This document shows, piece by piece, positions 1-6,281 of a DNA stretch of 11,215 bases. A model generated the notes under the pieces. That model did no database searches and was not told where the DNA came from. It saw only the letters and a list, made by a program, of their open reading frames with translations. The position numbers and the translations under genes are program-made. The DNA comes from an uncultured bacterium (lineage in GTDB: Bacteria; Patescibacteriota; Minisyncoccia; Phycocordibacterales; UBA9973). Within the stretch, counting starts at the first letter, position 1; each line of letters starts with the position of its first letter. The stretch spans positions 1-11,215 of the forward strand of contig CAIJZW010000033.1 of NCBI GenBank assembly GCA_903825265.1, read 5' to 3'.

Positions 1-16
1 CTTTTGACATATAAAT

Positions 17-25
17 AGTATAGCA
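17..25 (-). promoter_or_regulatory. Possible extended -10 promoter pointing left out of the window
   Basis: Read on the minus strand, this is TGC followed by TATACT, a fit to the extended -10 pattern TGnTATAAT. The best -35 candidate at 17-base spacing (TTTCAA, 40-45) is poor, as can be the case for extended -10 promoters. It would start transcription near position 10 and serve a gene to the left of the window, which I cannot see. In such AT-rich DNA a chance match is possible. Confidence 0.3.
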
Positions 26-48
26 AAATTTGTAAAATTTTGAAAATT

Positions 49-134
49 GAGGTGGGGGTTGGTCAGGCATAATTTTCTGCTGAAAATTTTCACGACCCTG
101 CCTCGGCCCGTCGGCCTCCGGCTTTCGACCCCAG
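49..134. other. GC-rich foldable intergenic element of unknown function
   Basis: Bases 93-135 are strikingly GC-rich compared with everything around them and encode no ORF. The stretch can fold as a three-way junction. GGTC 61-64 pairs with GACC 127-130, and GG 57-58 can extend this with CC 131-132 across a TT bulge. AGGCA 65-69 pairs with TGCCT 99-103 and encloses a smaller hairpin, AATTTTC 71-77 with GAAAATT 82-88. GGCC 105-108 pairs with GGCC 113-116 around a CGTC loop. The motif CGACCC occurs twice (93-98 and 126-131), so GGTC 61-64 has a second possible partner. It lies beyond the tRNA-Leu terminator, so it is not part of the tRNA transcript. It may be a dispersed repeat, a structured RNA or a palindromic mobile remnant. 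I do not recognise a known family. Confidence 0.4.
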
Positions 135-137
135 CAT

Positions 138-171
138 AAAAAAATAAGCAATTCCCATTGCTTATTTTTTT
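138..171 (-). terminator. Rho-independent terminator of tRNA-Leu (bidirectional)
   Basis: A perfect 15-bp stem (138-152 with 157-171) closes a four-base TCCC loop. Seven A residues on one side and seven T residues on the other give a U-tract whichever strand is transcribed. It begins five bases after the 3' end of the tRNA (176), so its main role should be to end the tRNA transcript, and possibly read-through from the M23 gene. It could equally stop transcription coming from the left on the plus strand. Confidence 0.85.
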
Positions 172-175
172 AATG

Positions 176-257
176 TGCCCGAGGTGGGGGTCGAACCCAC
201 ATCCCTTACGAGACACGATTTTAAGTCGTGCGCGTATACCAATTCCGCCACTCGGGC
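176..257 (-). tRNA. tRNA-Leu (anticodon UAA)
   Basis: The 82-nt sequence folds as a class II tRNA. The acceptor stem is GCCCGAG/CTCGGGC (257-251 with 183-177) with discriminator A at 176. The D-arm holds the GG of AATTGGTA. The anticodon stem is CACGA/TCGTG with loop CTTAAAA, so the anticodon is UAA, decoding UUA and UUG. The long variable arm TCTC-GTAA-GGGA (one G-U pair, GNRA-type loop) is typical of leucine tRNAs. The T-arm is GTGGG-TTCGACC-CCCAC. The 3' CCA is not encoded (the next bases read CAT), so a CCA-adding enzyme is needed. UUA is a heavily used codon in such an AT-rich genome. A terminator follows at once. Confidence 0.96.
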
Positions 258-272
258 AACTTACTTACAGCT

Positions 273-304
273 AATATAATTACATATTTTTAGATTTTTT
301 ACAA
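273..304 (-). promoter_or_regulatory. Weak candidate promoter for tRNA-Leu
   Basis: On the minus strand a TATATT hexamer (278-273) lies 15 bases before the first tRNA base, and TTGTAA (304-299) lies upstream. The 20-base spacer is longer than the preferred 17, so the -35 assignment is doubtful. The gap between the M23 stop codon and the tRNA has no convincing terminator, so the tRNA might also be made by read-through. Confidence 0.3.
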
Positions 305-344
305 CATTTATCTTTTGGTTAAAATAGGTTTTAATTTTTATATT

Positions 345-1619
345 TTATTTTTTAATCATATTTGCCAAAGTTTTTGGTAGGTAAAGTGAAGGGTTAAGAT
401 ATGCTGTTAGCGCAGATATTGGTTGGGTAAATATTTTACCACCACAACTTTTACTAGGTACAGTTGCTACATTCACTCCATCTGATGCATAAACTGCAAC
501 GTGTAAATGTGGGCCAGTTGAAGATCCTGTATTCCCAGACAAGGCAACAGTATCTCCTGCGGATACTTTTTGTCCGATAGTAGCTTTTATCTGTGATAAG
601 TGACCATAAGTACTAGACAATCCATTGTCGTATTTTATAAATACCCATTTACCGAAAGAAGCTCCTTTGCAAGCTATATCTGTATCTCCTGTTCCTAGTA
701 CTGTACCACTCGCCATTGCCATAACTTTAGTTCCAACAGAAGCTCTAAAGTCTAATCCGTAATGGAATCTTCCCCATCTTGAACCATAAAGAGATGTTAT
801 AAGTATTGAATCAAGTGGCCATGAAAGTACCCCTGATCCTTCTTTAGGTATTAGCTTTGTATTTAATATGAATTTTAGTTGAGATTCGTAATCTTCGAGT
901 GCTTTTTCAAAAGAATCTTTTCTTTTTTGTTGTTCTGCTAAAAGCTTTTTATAATTGGATTCTTTGTTTTGAGTTTCTGTTAGGAGAGTATCTTTCTCTT
1001 TTTTATTATTTATTATTTCTAGTTCTTTTGCCTGAATGCTTTCTTTTAGTGTATTTAAATTATTTTTCTCTTCTTCTTTTTTATCTTTAGATTCAGTTAA
1101 ATTAGCTTTTTGTTCAGAAATTACTTCTATGTGTTTTTTGATTTCAGTATTTAATCCAATTGTATTATTATACTCACGACTAAAATCACTTAGATTATTA
1201 TCTACTAATATTTTTTGCAAGAAAGATTTAGAGTCTGATTGATATAAATTTTTTAAAAGACTTGAAAGATAATTTTTGGATTTGTTTAAGCTTTCATTTT
1301 TGTCGCTAATATCATTATTTAAAGATTTTATAATAAGACCTGTTGCTGTAATTTTCTTTTCAGTCTGTTCTCTTTCTTTTATTAATTTATCCCTTCTTAA
1401 TGTTAAGTCTTTTATTGCATTAGCTAGAGTATTTTTTTGTTGCCCTGTTTCTACTATTTGACTAGAAAGAATTTTTATCTGATTGTTTATTTTCTCTATT
1501 TGGCTATTTGTGTTACTTATTTGTGTTTGAAGTTCCTCCGCTGTTTGAGCAGATGAGTATGAATAAAAAGCAAAAATAATAAATACAACAAAGATTATGG
1601 TGAATGTAATTTTTTTCAT
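345..1619 (-). CDS. Secreted coiled-coil M23 (LytM) peptidoglycan endopeptidase, PcsB/EnvC-like
   Basis: From the ATG at 1619 the product has 424 residues. A signal peptide spans residues 1-24, with cleavage after SSA. A long charged coiled coil spans about 25-255 and includes the YQSDSKSFLQKIL and LSDFSREYN segments typical of PcsB/CwlO-type coils. The M23 domain starts near 265. Its zinc and catalytic residues are intact: H286 and D290 (HYGLD), H340 (YGH), H371 and H373 (HLH). An active enzyme cutting peptide cross-links outside the membrane is therefore expected, probably at the septum under FtsEX-type control as for relatives. Two cysteines (C317, C392) flank the catalytic histidines and could form a disulphide. 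An upstream in-frame TTG at 1649 would precede the signal peptide. The ATG is preferred because AAGGA lies five bases before it. The gene follows gltX by 44 bases. Confidence 0.9.
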   Translation of the reverse strand: MKKITFTIIFVVFIIFAFYSYSSAQTAEELQTQISNTNSQIEKINNQIKILSSQIVETGQQKNTLANAIKDLTLRRDKLIKEREQTEKKITATGLIIKSLNNDISDKNESLNKSKNYLSSLLKNLYQSDSKSFLQKILVDNNLSDFSREYNNTIGLNTEIKKHIEVISEQKANLTESKDKKEEEKNNLNTLKESIQAKELEIINNKKEKDTLLTETQNKESNYKKLLAEQQKRKDSFEKALEDYESQLKFILNTKLIPKEGSGVLSWPLDSILITSLYGSRWGRFHYGLDFRASVGTKVMAMASGTVLGTGDTDIACKGASFGKWVFIKYDNGLSSTYGHLSQIKATIGQKVSAGDTVALSGNTGSSTGPHLHVAVYASDGVNVATVPSKSCGGKIFTQPISALTAYLNPSLYLPKTLANMIKK

Positions 1620-1624
1620 TACTA

Positions 1625-1635
1625 TCCTTATTATA
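1625..1635 (-). promoter_or_regulatory. -10 hexamer overlapping the ribosome-binding region of the M23 gene
   Basis: A perfect TATAAT (1635-1630) is followed directly by AAGGA (1629-1625), five bases before the ATG at 1619. If TATAAT is the -10 box, transcription would begin about four bases before the ATG and would leave out most of the Shine-Dalgarno sequence. If the gene is read through from gltX, the Shine-Dalgarno is present. No good -35 is visible (TCTTAT at 17-base spacing). Confidence 0.45.
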
Positions 1636-1663
1636 CTACCCTTTTGCAAAAAATAAGAGCTTT

Positions 1664-3109
1664 TTAACTTAATAATTCAATTGCTTTTTTAATTCGAGAA
1701 ATAGTTTCTTCTTTTCCTAAGATTTCAGAAAGAATAAATGGGTCAGGTGATTTATCAAGACCTGAGAGAGCAAAACGTACAGGATGAAGTATCTGTCCTC
1801 TGTTTGGAAGATTGTCAGATAGTTCCATTAATATTGGTTTTATTTTGTCTTGAGTGAAATCAATCTCTTCTGTTCTTGTAAGTGCATCAAGAGCATTCTC
1901 TAGATTATGTGCAATTATTTCTTTAATAGTATCTTTGTATATTAATTTAGATGATTCGTATTCTGGTTTTTTGTAAAAGAAATCAAGCTCACCAGAATTA
2001 ACCATATTCTTTATGTCTCCGAATTTAGAAATTCTTTCTGCTATTATAGGAATAATCTTTTTTATTTGAAGTTCTTTAGGGAGCCATTCAAATATATACT
2101 TTTCTAATTCATCGTTCTTCAATCTTTTGATGTGTTCTTTGTTTATCCAGTCGAGCTTTTCTTCGTTGTATTTACCACCACTTATATGAATTTTATTTAT
2201 ATCAAAAAGATTAATAAATTCTTCTGGGCTCAATATCTCTTGTTCTCCCTCTGGACTCCATCCTATGAAAGCTAAAAAGTTCATCATTGCTTCTGGTAAG
2301 TATCCTTCTTTGCTGTATTCTAGAAAGTCTTTTGCTCCATCTCTTTTTCCTAATTTTTTCTTACCATCATCACCCATTATAGGAGGAAGTGTTACAAATT
2401 CTGGTCTTTTTATCTTTAATGCATCAAAAACAGATAAGAATTTAGGAGTTGAAGAGATGAATTCATCCCCACGCATGACATGCGTTACCCCCATTTCTAA
2501 GTCATCAATAATATGAGCAAAGTTGTAAGTTGGATAACCGTCACTTTTAATCAGAATAAAATCATCAAGAGCTTCTTCTCCTGCTTTTAAATGCCCACGA
2601 ACTACATCTTCCCATTCATAACTTTTTATATCTGCAACTTTAAAACGAAGAGGTTTTGATCCATCCCAAATAGGTGGGTTTTCTGGTCTATGGTCTCTAT
2701 ATAAAAATGGTTTTTTATTTTCATCTGCTTTTTTACGAAATACTTCCACTTCTTCTTCTGTATAAGGATCAGCATAAGCTAAACCTTTGTCTATAAGTAT
2801 TTTAGCGTATTTAACATATGAATCGAGTCTTTCTGATTGCTTATAAGGTGCATTTGGGCCTCCTATGTCTGGTCCTTCTGCCCAATTAATTCCTATCCAT
2901 TTAAGTGATTCTATTATGTGTTCTATTGAGCCATCCACTTCACGAGCTTTATCTGTATCTTCTATTCTTAATATAAAAGTTCCGTTATTTTTACGAGCAT
3001 AAGCCCAAGCATATAAAGCAGTACGAATACCACCAATATGTAAAAATCCTGTAGGAGACGGAGCAAAACGAGTAACAATTTTTTTATTTTGATTTTCCAT
3101 ATTATTCAT
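1664..3109 (-). CDS. gltX: Glutamyl-tRNA synthetase
   Basis: This class I aminoacyl-tRNA synthetase charges tRNA-Glu with glutamate in the cytoplasm. The N-terminal Rossmann domain opens with RFAPSPTG and the HIGH signature as HIGG (residues 24-27). The KMSKS signature appears as KLGKR (252-256), where most bacterial GluRS have KLSKR. Both lysines are retained, so activity is expected. The remaining part, to residue 481, is the helical anticodon-binding region, and the length is normal for the family. Many bacteria without GlnRS use a non-discriminating GluRS that also charges tRNA-Gln for GatCAB repair. The window cannot decide this. The first ATG (3109) overlaps the end of murG by eight bases; a second ATG at 3100 starts just after the murG stop. 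Neither has a Shine-Dalgarno sequence, so translational coupling to murG is likely. Confidence 0.96.
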   Translation of the reverse strand: MNNMENQNKKIVTRFAPSPTGFLHIGGIRTALYAWAYARKNNGTFILRIEDTDKAREVDGSIEHIIESLKWIGINWAEGPDIGGPNAPYKQSERLDSYVKYAKILIDKGLAYADPYTEEEVEVFRKKADENKKPFLYRDHRPENPPIWDGSKPLRFKVADIKSYEWEDVVRGHLKAGEEALDDFILIKSDGYPTYNFAHIIDDLEMGVTHVMRGDEFISSTPKFLSVFDALKIKRPEFVTLPPIMGDDGKKKLGKRDGAKDFLEYSKEGYLPEAMMNFLAFIGWSPEGEQEILSPEEFINLFDINKIHISGGKYNEEKLDWINKEHIKRLKNDELEKYIFEWLPKELQIKKIIPIIAERISKFGDIKNMVNSGELDFFYKKPEYESSKLIYKDTIKEIIAHNLENALDALTRTEEIDFTQDKIKPILMELSDNLPNRGQILHPVRFALSGLDKSPDPFILSEILGKEETISRIKKAIELLS

Positions 3110-4226
3110 GTGATAGAGCTATACTTAAAGCTTCTTCTGCTATTTTTTCTGCAGCAAGAGGACTTGCAAAAGATAAAGCACTTTCTTTCATTTTTAATAA
3201 TTTATTACTATCATTTATTAATTTATCTATTTCAGAAACAAGAACATGTGGGGTTAGATTTGATTCATCTATAACTTCACAAGCACCTGTTCGAGCGTAG
3301 TTATAGGCATTCTTGCGTTGATGATCTCCATTTGAGTTTGTTATAGGAATAATAATTGATGGTATTCCCCATGATGCTATTTCAAAAATTGTAGAACCTG
3401 CTCTTGAGACTACTATTGTTGCAGCGCCAGCAGCCATACGAGTTGCTAGGTTATTTAAATAAGGCAAAGGAGCATATCGAGATATGTTATTATTGTTTTC
3501 CATTACAAGCTTAGATCTCCCTAGTACATCATTTATATTATTGATACCTGTTTGATGAATTATCTGATATTTAGAAAGCAGTTCAGGTAAAGTTTCTATA
3601 AAAATATTATTTATAATTTCAGCTCCTTGTGATCCACCTAATATTAATATAATAGGTAGGTCTTTGTTAAATTTAAAAAATTCAAGAGCCCCAACACTAT
3701 CTCCATGTAAGATATTTTTTCTTATTGGTTGACCAGTAAGAGCTGTTTTTTCTTTTGGTAGATATTCTACTGCTTCAGGCCAAGAAATAGCAACTTTCTT
3801 TGCAAATTTTGCAGTCCAGATATTAAGTTTTCCTGGAAAAGAATCTGATTCATGCACTATTACAGGAATACGAAGTAATTTGGCTGCAAATACTGCAGGA
3901 AAAGCAGCGTATCCACCTTTTGATATTACTACGTCTGGATAGATGAAAAACATACTAAGTAATCCAAAAAACATACCTGTTGCTGTTTTAAATAAATCCG
4001 AAATGTTTTTTAATGAGAAATATAAACGCATTTTACCTGCAGGTATCTGAACGTAAGTTATACTATTCTCAAAAAGCATACGCTTATCGTACGGAGCATC
4101 TGACATATAGTAAAGTTTCATGTTTATAATTTTTTGTTTATCAGCACTTTCTATGAGTTTTTCAGCAATAGCTATAAGTGGATAAAAATGCCCACCAGTC
4201 CCTCCTCCTGTAAGTAATATTTTCAT
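3102..4226 (-). CDS. murG: MurG, UDP-GlcNAc:lipid I GlcNAc transferase
   Basis: MurG adds GlcNAc to lipid I on the cytoplasmic membrane face to make lipid II. This GT-B protein (374 residues, slightly longer than E. coli MurG) has the N-terminal glycine loop GGGTGGH at 7-13. HESDSFPGKLN follows at 125-135, then the second glycine loop GGSQG at 197-201. The donor-binding region SRAGSTIFEIASWGIP at 274-289 and DHQRKNA at 301-307 complete the signature. By alignment, E282 and Q303 match residues known to contact UDP-GlcNAc in E. coli. The gene lies between the GNAT gene (103-base gap) and gltX, with which it overlaps. It is separated from mraY and ftsW by three unrelated genes, which is unusual. 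A candidate promoter lies directly before the ATG. Confidence 0.96.
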   Translation of the reverse strand: MKILLTGGGTGGHFYPLIAIAEKLIESADKQKIINMKLYYMSDAPYDKRMLFENSITYVQIPAGKMRLYFSLKNISDLFKTATGMFFGLLSMFFIYPDVVISKGGYAAFPAVFAAKLLRIPVIVHESDSFPGKLNIWTAKFAKKVAISWPEAVEYLPKEKTALTGQPIRKNILHGDSVGALEFFKFNKDLPIILILGGSQGAEIINNIFIETLPELLSKYQIIHQTGINNINDVLGRSKLVMENNNNISRYAPLPYLNNLATRMAAGAATIVVSRAGSTIFEIASWGIPSIIIPITNSNGDHQRKNAYNYARTGACEVIDESNLTPHVLVSEIDKLINDSNKLLKMKESALSFASPLAAEKIAEEALSIALSHE

Positions 4227-4235
4227 ATACCGTAC

Positions 4236-4264
4236 ATTATATATTATTAAAGCTTTTTTTTCTA
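4236..4264 (-). promoter_or_regulatory. Candidate near-leaderless promoter of murG
   Basis: On the minus strand TAGAAA (4264-4259, four of six matches to TTGACA) and a perfect TATAAT (4241-4236) are separated by 17 bases. The murG ATG begins nine bases after the -10 box, so the predicted leader is only two or three bases long. No Shine-Dalgarno sequence is present. This would let murG, gltX and the M23 gene be transcribed independently of the genes to the right. Confidence 0.5.
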
Positions 4265-4329
4265 GAGCTTATTTACTTCAAACTCGGGAGGAAGTTCTGA
4301 GAGAAATAACAAAAGAAAAATCCTATTAT

Positions 4330-4746
4330 TTAATCTGTTATTGTTTTATCCTTAAATCTCATCCCTGTTTCAAATAATTCAAACCCAAACTTTTTATAAA
4401 AAGGTATCAAAAAAATTTTATTCTCTGGCCATGCAAATAAACTAATAGAATTATAATTTTTATCTTTAGTAAAATCTAGTAAATTATTCATTATCATCTT
4501 ACCTATTCCTTTATTTTGATAGTTTTTATGGACAACAATATCATATAACATACACATACAACCATCTTCTACGATTCTACCAATACCAACCATTTTTTCT
4601 TTGTCGTATACACTATAAACAAAAGATGATTTACTTAAAACTTCTTCCCATTTTTCTTTTCCTCTGGCCTTCCAACCAATTGAATTAAAAAGAGAATCTA
4701 TTTTTTCTGGTTTTAAATCTTTTGTTGTTAGTTCTGTTAATTCCAT
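4330..4746 (-). CDS. GNAT-family N-acetyltransferase, substrate unknown
   Basis: A small (138-residue) single-domain protein of the Gcn5-related acetyltransferase fold, which transfers an acetyl group from acetyl-CoA to an amine. Motif A is clear: the strand YDIVVHKNY is followed by QNKGIG (77-82), which binds the CoA pyrophosphate, and a helix. Motif B ends with the common YKKFGFE (117-123). There is no signal peptide, so it should be cytoplasmic. The family is too broad to assign a substrate. It starts 36 bases after the META-domain gene, in the same direction, and a TATATA hexamer lies seven bases before the ATG. It belongs to the three-gene block that separates ftsW from murG. Confidence 0.88.
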   Translation of the reverse strand: MELTELTTKDLKPEKIDSLFNSIGWKARGKEKWEEVLSKSSFVYSVYDKEKMVGIGRIVEDGCMCMLYDIVVHKNYQNKGIGKMIMNNLLDFTKDKNYNSISLFAWPENKIFLIPFYKKFGFELFETGMRFKDKTITD

Positions 4747-4753
4747 TTTTTGT

Positions 4754-4759
4754 TATATA
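4754..4759 (-). promoter_or_regulatory. Possible -10 box of the GNAT gene (leaderless arrangement)
   Basis: TATATA (4759-4754) ends seven bases before the GNAT start codon, so transcription from it would begin at or next to the ATG. No convincing -35 is present (CACTAA at 17-base spacing) and there is no Shine-Dalgarno sequence. It is weaker than the perfect TATAAT boxes of the neighbouring genes and may be chance. Confidence 0.3.
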
Positions 4760-4782
4760 TCAAAATTACTAATATCTTAGTG

Positions 4783-5727
4783 TTATTTAAAGAAAATTGA
4801 ACCACTATCAAATTTCATAGTAAGAACTAACTCCCCTTTTGAATCAAACAAATAATTTTGTGTCTGATTTAGCATTTTACTGAAATCGTCTTCTTGTGAA
4901 CCCTCGCAATACATTTTAGTAGACATCATCTTGCTAAAATTAAGAGCGTTGTCTTTCACTGTATATTCACCGCCTATATTATTACAGTCAGTTTTAGCTG
5001 AGAAAGTATTATCATTCTTAAAAGTGATACTGAATATATTTTGTTTTAATGGTGTGACTAATTTATCATCACTATATAATGTTTTCACCCACTCCCATTT
5101 TTTCATAGTAAGAGTATTATTCAAATTAGTTTCACCTTCAAAATTTTGTGTCACTTCACCAAACTGCATTGTCTTTGGATCAAGTTTTAACCAAATACTT
5201 TTTGCAACTGACGGTACTATAGCAAAACTTTCTCCAATTTTTCTATCGGCATAATTTACCACAATAACGTTTTTCCTAGAGGTTCCATTTGTTGTTTTCC
5301 CTTCATCCATATTAATTATCTGTGGTGCAATTCTATCTCCTAAAAGTACTCCATCTGAACCAATAGGACCATTTGCTGTATTAAGTAACGCTACAACGTA
5401 GTAGAACGTGCCACTACCACCAGTTTCTTGAGTTAAAATGAAAATTTTATCTTCCCTACTGTCTTCATTTAAATCATAGTTTAAGTCATTACCGAAATAC
5501 TTAGTGACTATTTTTGAATTAGAACCTAAAGTTGCAGGAACTTCTGAAATACCATTTTTTAGTGTAACTTTTTGCCCAGCTATTACATATGTTCCATCAT
5601 GCGAAAGGTCCTGTTTAACTGTTTGATTATCAATATTTATATTATTACTTCTAAAATTAAATTTATATATCAAAAATCCTATAATTATTAAAACCAAAGA
5701 TACCAAGATTATTAATGTTTTTTTCAT
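4783..5727 (-). CDS. Membrane-anchored META-domain (HslJ-like) protein
   Basis: The 314-residue product begins with MKK and a hydrophobic helix (about 4-21) without a clear cleavage site or lipobox, so it is probably an N-terminally anchored extracytoplasmic protein. Residues about 45-195 form a conserved-looking domain containing DLNEDSRED (85-93), whose D-x-N-x-D-x-x-x-D spacing resembles a calcium-binding loop. Residues about 211-313 form a META domain (HslJ-like). This begins KWEWVK and contains TDCNN with C248, the MMSTKMYC segment with C274 and the closing strand ELVLTM. The two cysteines are those conserved in many META domains and may form a disulphide. META proteins are linked to stress or antibiotic tolerance in some bacteria, but no biochemical function can be given here. 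Upstream is a perfect TATAAT six bases before the ATG. The GNAT gene follows. Confidence 0.82.
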   Translation of the reverse strand: MKKTLIILVSLVLIIIGFLIYKFNFRSNNINIDNQTVKQDLSHDGTYVIAGQKVTLKNGISEVPATLGSNSKIVTKYFGNDLNYDLNEDSREDKIFILTQETGGSGTFYYVVALLNTANGPIGSDGVLLGDRIAPQIINMDEGKTTNGTSRKNVIVVNYADRKIGESFAIVPSVAKSIWLKLDPKTMQFGEVTQNFEGETNLNNTLTMKKWEWVKTLYSDDKLVTPLKQNIFSITFKNDNTFSAKTDCNNIGGEYTVKDNALNFSKMMSTKMYCEGSQEDDFSKMLNQTQNYLFDSKGELVLTMKFDSGSIFFK

Positions 5728-5733
5728 GTATTA

Positions 5734-5739
5734 ATTATA
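5734..5739 (-). promoter_or_regulatory. -10 box of the META-domain gene, predicted leaderless mRNA
   Basis: A perfect TATAAT (5739-5734) ends six bases before the ATG at 5727, so the expected first transcribed base is the A of the ATG or its neighbour. No good -35 lies at 17 bases (TAGATA); TTGAAC (5769-5764) is present but 24 bases away. A terminator directly upstream (5802-5830) means this gene probably needs its own promoter, which strengthens the call. Confidence 0.5.
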
Positions 5740-5801
5740 TACATAATTTACTAAATTATCTAGGTTCAAAATTTATTGAGCATAGTAAATGAGTATAAAT
5801 A

Positions 5802-5830
5802 AAAATACCCATCGAGTTGATGAGTATTTT
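5802..5830 (-). terminator. Terminator after the small membrane protein gene
   Basis: AAAATAC (5802-5808) pairs with GTATTTT (5824-5830) and CATC (5810-5813) with GATG (5819-5822), around a GAGTT loop with a single C/A mismatch. On the minus strand the 3' arm ends in a T-rich run (5806-5800). It starts 20 bases after the stop codon of the membrane protein gene and separates it from the META-domain gene. Confidence 0.7.
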
Positions 5831-5849
5831 ATAATTTAGTGTGATTCCA

Positions 5850-6221
5850 TTATTTTCTTCTAATTTTTAGGCTTGTTAGTATCATTAACAAGCCAAAAAC
5901 TCCGTAAATAACCCATGAGCATCCGTATGCCCCTAAGATTATTGCCTTGTTTTGATCCATATCTATAGAATAATAGATATTTTTCCCTCCATAGATAATA
6001 ACTATTAGAGGTAAAGTTACCGCTAATATCAATAGGCTATTAGCTAATGACTCATATTTTTTCTTTGGTAAAAAAGATACTATCAAAGAAAAAACAAAAG
6101 TAGTCGTTAGGATTATTGGTAATGGCCACATTACAAATTCTGGTCTTGAAAGAAATGTTAATGCTGATGAAATTACCACAGCAATAAAATAAATACTAAA
6201 TGTTCTAATTTTCGTTCTCAT
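5850..6221 (-). CDS. Small four-helix membrane protein, function unknown
   Basis: I do not recognise this 123-residue protein. It has four predicted membrane helices at about 8-25, 31-51, 59-78 and 94-117. The basic segments RTKIR (2-6), KKK (53-55) and RRK at the C-terminus fall on one side, which fits a topology with both ends in the cytoplasm. No catalytic motif is evident. One cysteine (C101) lies in helix 4. AGGA precedes the ATG closely (two bases), a short spacing for a Shine-Dalgarno. It has the strongest promoter in the window, with a palindrome in the spacer, and its own terminator, so it is a single-gene unit. It follows ftsW, but the independent control suggests it was inserted rather than being part of the division operon. 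Confidence 0.75.
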   Translation of the reverse strand: MRTKIRTFSIYFIAVVISSALTFLSRPEFVMWPLPIILTTTFVFSLIVSFLPKKKYESLANSLLILAVTLPLIVIIYGGKNIYYSIDMDQNKAIILGAYGCSWVIYGVFGLLMILTSLKIRRK

Positions 6222-6262
6222 TTTCCTATTTTTTATGTTATTACAAAGAGCTATATCAGCCT

Positions 6263-6281
6263 ACTTATAGCATGCTAAAGT
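6263..6281. promoter_or_regulatory. Candidate operator palindrome inside a promoter
   Basis: The perfect 10-base palindrome TAGCATGCTA (6268-6277) is flanked by ACTT (6263-6266) and AAGT (6278-6281), giving a 19-base inverted repeat with one extra base in the left half. It overlaps the -10 hexamer and sits in the spacer of the promoter of the small membrane protein. A dimeric repressor bound there would block RNA polymerase. No regulator gene is present in the window. Confidence 0.45.

Noticed and set aside
4..9. TTGACA on the plus strand as a promoter -35 box
   Set aside because: No acceptable -10 hexamer lies 15-19 bases downstream, and no plus-strand gene follows.
49..191. Duplicated 11-mer at the tRNA as integration sites (attL/attR)
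   Set aside because: The copies are only 132 bases apart with no integrase between them. The match is short, so a true attachment-site pair is not supported.
319..334. TTAAAA/TTTTAA hairpin after the M23 gene as a terminator
   Set aside because: The six-base stem is all A/T and is not followed by a U-tract on the minus strand, so it is too weak to call.
1620..1649. Upstream TTG start for the M23 gene
   Set aside because: It would place ten residues before a good signal peptide and lacks a Shine-Dalgarno. The ATG at 1619 has both.
4305..4342. AATAACA/TGTTATT inverted repeat around the GNAT stop codon as a terminator
   Set aside because: The loop is about 24 bases and the stem is only seven mostly A/T pairs.
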